Source of the DNA: an uncultured Peptococcaceae bacterium
GTDB lineage: Bacteria > Bacillota > Desulfotomaculia > Desulfotomaculales > Desulfallaceae
DNA: 6,385 nt
Assembly: GCA_913064925.1 (NCBI GenBank)
Contig: CAJYBN010000162.1
Location: 1-6,385, forward strand
Reading direction: 5' to 3'
Both the position numbers and the translations under genes were made by a program. Below the pieces are notes generated by a model. That model was given only the letters and a program-made list of their open reading frames with translations. It ran no database searches and was not told where the DNA came from. Of the stretch, positions 4,438 through 6,385 are shown in pieces. Positions within the stretch are counted from its first letter, which is position 1, and every line of letters begins with the position of its first letter.

Positions 4438-4519
4438 GCGTAATTGCGGGGGCGGTGACGGCCGCTGCATGTCGATGAAACGGCGGTGCTCACCGGTGAC
4501 GCGTGATTGCGGGGGTGAC
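4438..4519 (+). repeat. Direct repeat upstream of trmK (15 bp, 63-bp period)
   Basis: GCGTAATTGCGGGGG (4438-4452) and GCGTGATTGCGGGGG (4501-4515) differ at one base. Both are followed by TGAC, with CGG inserted before it in the first copy. The second copy supplies the Shine-Dalgarno of trmK, so the first is a spare copy of the leader end. Confidence 0.55.
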
Positions 4520-4524
4520 TGGAT

Positions 4525-5232
4525 ATGCGGCTGGCTAAACGGTTGGCCGCGGTGGCCCGGCACGTGCCGCCCGGCGCGGCGGTGGCGGACATCGGCACGG
4601 ATCATGCTTACCTGCCCTTGTACCTGGTGAGGAAGGGTATTGCATGCCGGGTGATCGCCGGCGAAGTAAACCCGGGGCCTTACGAAGCAGCCCGGTCCGC
4701 CGTGCGGGCCGGCAGAGTGGCGAACCGCATCGACCTGCGCATGGGAGACGGCCTGCAGGTGGTGGCGCCGGGCGAAGTTGACGTGGTAGTGGTGGCGGGC
4801 ATGGGCGGCCGCACCATCACCGATATCCTGTCCGCCGGCCGGCTGGTGCTGGCGCGGGTGCGGCGGTTGATCCTTCAGCCCATGGGGGACCTAGCAGAGG
4901 TGCGCCGCTGGCTGGTGGATAACGGCTGGCGGCTGGCCGACGAGGAGATGGTTTGCGAGCAGGGCCGTTATTACGTGATTATCGTGGCAGAGCCGGGGCG
5001 GGAAAAGGTGGAGGACGAGTTTCTGCTGGAGGTGGGGCCGCGCTTGCTGGAGAAAAGGGATGCGACTCTGCAGTCTTACCTGCGCCGGCGCCTCAACCAT
5101 ATTAACGCCGTGCTGGCGCAGATGGAGCGGGCCCGCCGTCCCGGCTGGCAGGAGAAAAGGGCCGGTTTCGCTTTGGAGGCGGCCAGAATCAGGGAGGTGC
5201 TGGAGAATTGGCAGTGCAGGCAAAGGATATAG
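4525..5232 (+). CDS. trmK: tRNA (adenine(22)-N1)-methyltransferase TrmK
   Basis: TrmK (YqfN, COG2384) methylates N1 of adenine 22 in the D-loop region of bacterial tRNAs, using S-adenosylmethionine. The 235-residue protein matches the family length. The Rossmann-fold SAM-binding motif I is VADIGTDHAYLP (20-31); the acidic end of the next strand is AGEVNPGPYEAA (45-56); RMGDGL (72-77) and VVAGMGGRTITDIL (89-102) follow, then LILQPMGDLAEVRRWLVDNGW (115-135, named in two parts, LILQPMGDL and AEVRRWLVDNGW). Residues about 165-230 form the charged, helical C-terminal domain typical of TrmK, probably for tRNA contact. The start ATG has GGGGGTG 7 bases upstream and an in-frame TGA three codons before it, so it is well fixed. 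The 3' end overlaps yqfO, which suggests translational coupling. In many Firmicutes rpoD precedes this gene; here it does not. Confidence 0.95.
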   Translation: MRLAKRLAAVARHVPPGAAVADIGTDHAYLPLYLVRKGIACRVIAGEVNPGPYEAARSAVRAGRVANRIDLRMGDGLQVVAPGEVDVVVVAGMGGRTITDILSAGRLVLARVRRLILQPMGDLAEVRRWLVDNGWRLADEEMVCEQGRYYVIIVAEPGREKVEDEFLLEVGPRLLEKRDATLQSYLRRRLNHINAVLAQMERARRPGWQEKRAGFALEAARIREVLENWQCRQRI

Positions 5233-6326
5233 TGGCCGTTATGGAGCGGCTGGCCCCGCCGGGGCTGGCCGAGGATTGGGACAACAGCGGCTGGCAGGTG
5301 GGCGACCCCGCCGCGCCGGTCCGCCGGGTTATGCTGGCTTTGGACGTGACGCCGGAAGTAGTCTCGGAGGCGGAAGAAAACGGGGTACAGCTTATCATAT
5401 CCCACCATCCCCTGCTGCTTAAGGGGCTGAAGTCGGTGCGCAGCGACGCCCCGCCCGGCGACCTGGTGTTCCGGTTAATCCGGGCCGGCGTGGGCGTTTA
5501 CGCCGCGCACACCAATCTGGACGGCGCCGCGGGCGGGGTGAACGACGTGCTGGCCCGGCTGCTGGGATTAAGGGAAACGGAGGTACTGCACCCGGTACAG
5601 CACGCCGAGCTGTTGAAACTGGTGGTTTTCGTTCCCGCCGGCCACGCCGGTGAGGTGCGCGAAGCCCTGGGCCGGGCGGGCGCCGGTTGGATTGGCAATT
5701 ACAGCGACTGCACCTTTAACCTCAGGGGCACGGGCACGTTCCGGCCCCGGGAAGGAACCAACCCCTATATCGGCACACAGGGCCGCCTGGAGCAGGTAGA
5801 GGAGGTGCGCATCGAAACGATAGTGAAAAAGGAGGAGAGCGGGCGCGTGGTGCAGGCCATGCTGGAAGCGCATCCTTACGAGGAAGTGGCCTACGACCTG
5901 TATCCCCTGGCCAACAGGGGCGAGCCCCGGGGGCCGGGCCGGGTGGGCCTGCTGCCCCGGCCCGTTCCCCTGGCCAAGCTGGCCGCGACGGTGCAGGACG
6001 TGCTGCAGGTTGGCGCCTTGCGGTACGGCGGCAACCCGGCGGCCGTGGTGACCAGGGCGGCGGTGTGCGGCGGGTCCGGCGCCGGGCTTTGGCAGGCGGC
6101 GCAGCGCAAGGGCGCCGAAGTGCTGGTAACCGGAGACGTGCGCTACCACACGGCGCGGGACATGCTGGCCGCGGGCATGAACTTCATCGACGCCGGCCAT
6201 TTCGCCACCGAGCGGGCGGCGCTGCCCGCGCTGCGGGAGAACCTGGCCGCCGCTCTGGAAAAAGCCGGCCTGCACGTGGACGTAATGGTAGCTAGGTGCG
6301 AGCGGGAGCCTTGGCGGTACCTTTGA
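5208..6326 (+). CDS. yqfO: Nif3-like dinuclear metal center hexameric protein (YqfO)
   Basis: A member of the Nif3/YqfO/YbgI family, often labelled GTP cyclohydrolase 1 type 2 homolog. The proteins form hexameric rings with a two-metal site, and their cellular role is unsettled. The 372 residues include the domain inserted in the Bacillus-type members. Metal ligands are visible as HH at 66-67 (IISHHPLLLKG), H101 with D105 (AAHTNLDGA), and H331 with E335 (DAGHFATE). The N-terminal half has the family phrase EDWDNSGWQVGD (22-33). A PII/CutA-like insert covers about 133-232 and includes NYSDCTFNLRGTGTFRP (164-180), PYIGTQGRLEQVEE (186-199) and HPYEEVAYD (222-230). The C-terminal half has AVCGGSGAGLW (285-295) and EVLVTGDVRYH (304-314). 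The start is taken as TTG 5208, 10 bases after GGAGG at 5193-5197; GTG 5214 with TGGAG 8 bases upstream is an equal alternative. Either way it overlaps the end of trmK. Confidence 0.93.
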   Translation: MAVQAKDIVAVMERLAPPGLAEDWDNSGWQVGDPAAPVRRVMLALDVTPEVVSEAEENGVQLIISHHPLLLKGLKSVRSDAPPGDLVFRLIRAGVGVYAAHTNLDGAAGGVNDVLARLLGLRETEVLHPVQHAELLKLVVFVPAGHAGEVREALGRAGAGWIGNYSDCTFNLRGTGTFRPREGTNPYIGTQGRLEQVEEVRIETIVKKEESGRVVQAMLEAHPYEEVAYDLYPLANRGEPRGPGRVGLLPRPVPLAKLAATVQDVLQVGALRYGGNPAAVVTRAAVCGGSGAGLWQAAQRKGAEVLVTGDVRYHTARDMLAAGMNFIDAGHFATERAALPALRENLAAALEKAGLHVDVMVARCEREPWRYL

Positions 6327-6385
6327 TGATGCATGATGCCGCTGCAGCGGCCGCCCGGCCGCGCTGTTACGGTTGAGGTGGTTGG
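6327..6385. other. GC-rich palindromic tail after yqfO, no supported gene
   Basis: Two overlapping palindromes lie here: GCCGCTGCAGCGGC (6338-6351) and GCGGCCG-CC-CGGCCGC (6347-6362). They could form hairpins, but no T run follows, so this is not a standard terminator. A 16-codon ORF from 6326 is alanine-rich low-complexity sequence and is not called. A GAGGTGG near the window end could be the ribosome site of a gene beyond it. Confidence 0.4.

Larger units (their letters stand above)
4193..4524. other. Divergent intergenic region between Usp and trmK
   Basis: The gap between the two genes is 392 bases (4133-4524). I see no gene in it. The Usp side carries the promoter candidate and the 13-bp motif. 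The middle is AT-richer than the flanks (about 4240-4320 and 4380-4430). The trmK side carries a TATAAT box and a short direct repeat that includes the trmK ribosome site. No rpoD sequence or riboswitch was recognised. Confidence 0.5.

Noticed and set aside
4436..4630. Cysteine-rich 64-codon ORF (with an inner ATG at 4469) upstream of and overlapping trmK
   Set aside because: More than half runs through trmK in another frame. The repeated Cys-Gly phrases arise from the DNA repeat at 4438-4519, not from a protein family.
5568..6275. 235-codon ORF antisense to yqfO
   Set aside because: Same reason: a GC-driven shadow of a strongly supported gene, without its own ribosome site or family match.
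6338..6362. Overlapping GC-rich palindromes as the terminator of trmK-yqfO
   Set aside because: The hairpins are good but no T run follows on either strand, so a standard intrinsic terminator is not supported.

Overview
The window looks like chromosomal DNA from a GC-rich, endospore-forming member of the Firmicutes, most plausibly a Desulfotomaculum/Pelotomaculum-like Peptococcaceae. This is inferred from gene content: a spoVA sporulation operon with a DUF1657 gene, an L-lactate permease, a cysteine-motif flavoprotein of the kind common in anaerobes, and the Firmicutes pair trmK-yqfO. Strong AAGGAGG ribosome-binding sites and TTG starts fit the same group. No mobile element, CRISPR array, tRNA or rRNA was found.

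Layout. Positions 1-226 (+) hold the last 74 codons of an L-lactate permease. Positions 355-975 (-) hold an NADPH-dependent FMN reductase/iron-sulfur flavoprotein-like gene, with its own terminator at 301-331 and a 19-bp near-palindrome upstream. Positions 1291-3445 (+) form one operon, spoVAC, spoVAD, spoVAEb and a DUF1657 gene, closed by a strong intrinsic terminator at 3444-3470. Positions 3471-3661 lie between two terminators and contain at most one 30-codon ORF. Positions 3692-4132 (-) hold a universal stress protein-like gene with a degenerate nucleotide-binding region. After a 392-base divergent intergenic region comes the overlapping pair trmK (4525-5232, tRNA m1A22 methyltransferase) and yqfO (5208-6326, Nif3-like metal protein with a PII-like insert). 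The last 59 bases are GC-rich palindromic sequence with no supported gene.

How the genes work together. SpoVAC, SpoVAD and SpoVAEb are the core of the machinery that moves dipicolinic acid (DPA) into the developing spore and releases it at germination. SpoVAC and SpoVAEb are related membrane proteins and SpoVAD is the thiolase-fold DPA-binding partner. The DUF1657 gene, co-directional and before the terminator, probably belongs to the same sporulation unit. The locus has the reduced three-gene spoVA set; the spoVAA, AB, AEa and AF genes of the Bacillus operon are absent here. trmK and yqfO are translationally coupled housekeeping genes. In many Firmicutes rpoD lies directly upstream of them, but here a divergent stress-protein gene takes that place.

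No clearly new biological system is visible. The points most worth following up are the spoVA-DUF1657 link, a near-copy of the spoVAEb 3' end just before DUF1657, a 13-bp sequence shared by two minus-strand promoter regions, and the near-palindrome upstream of the flavoprotein gene.
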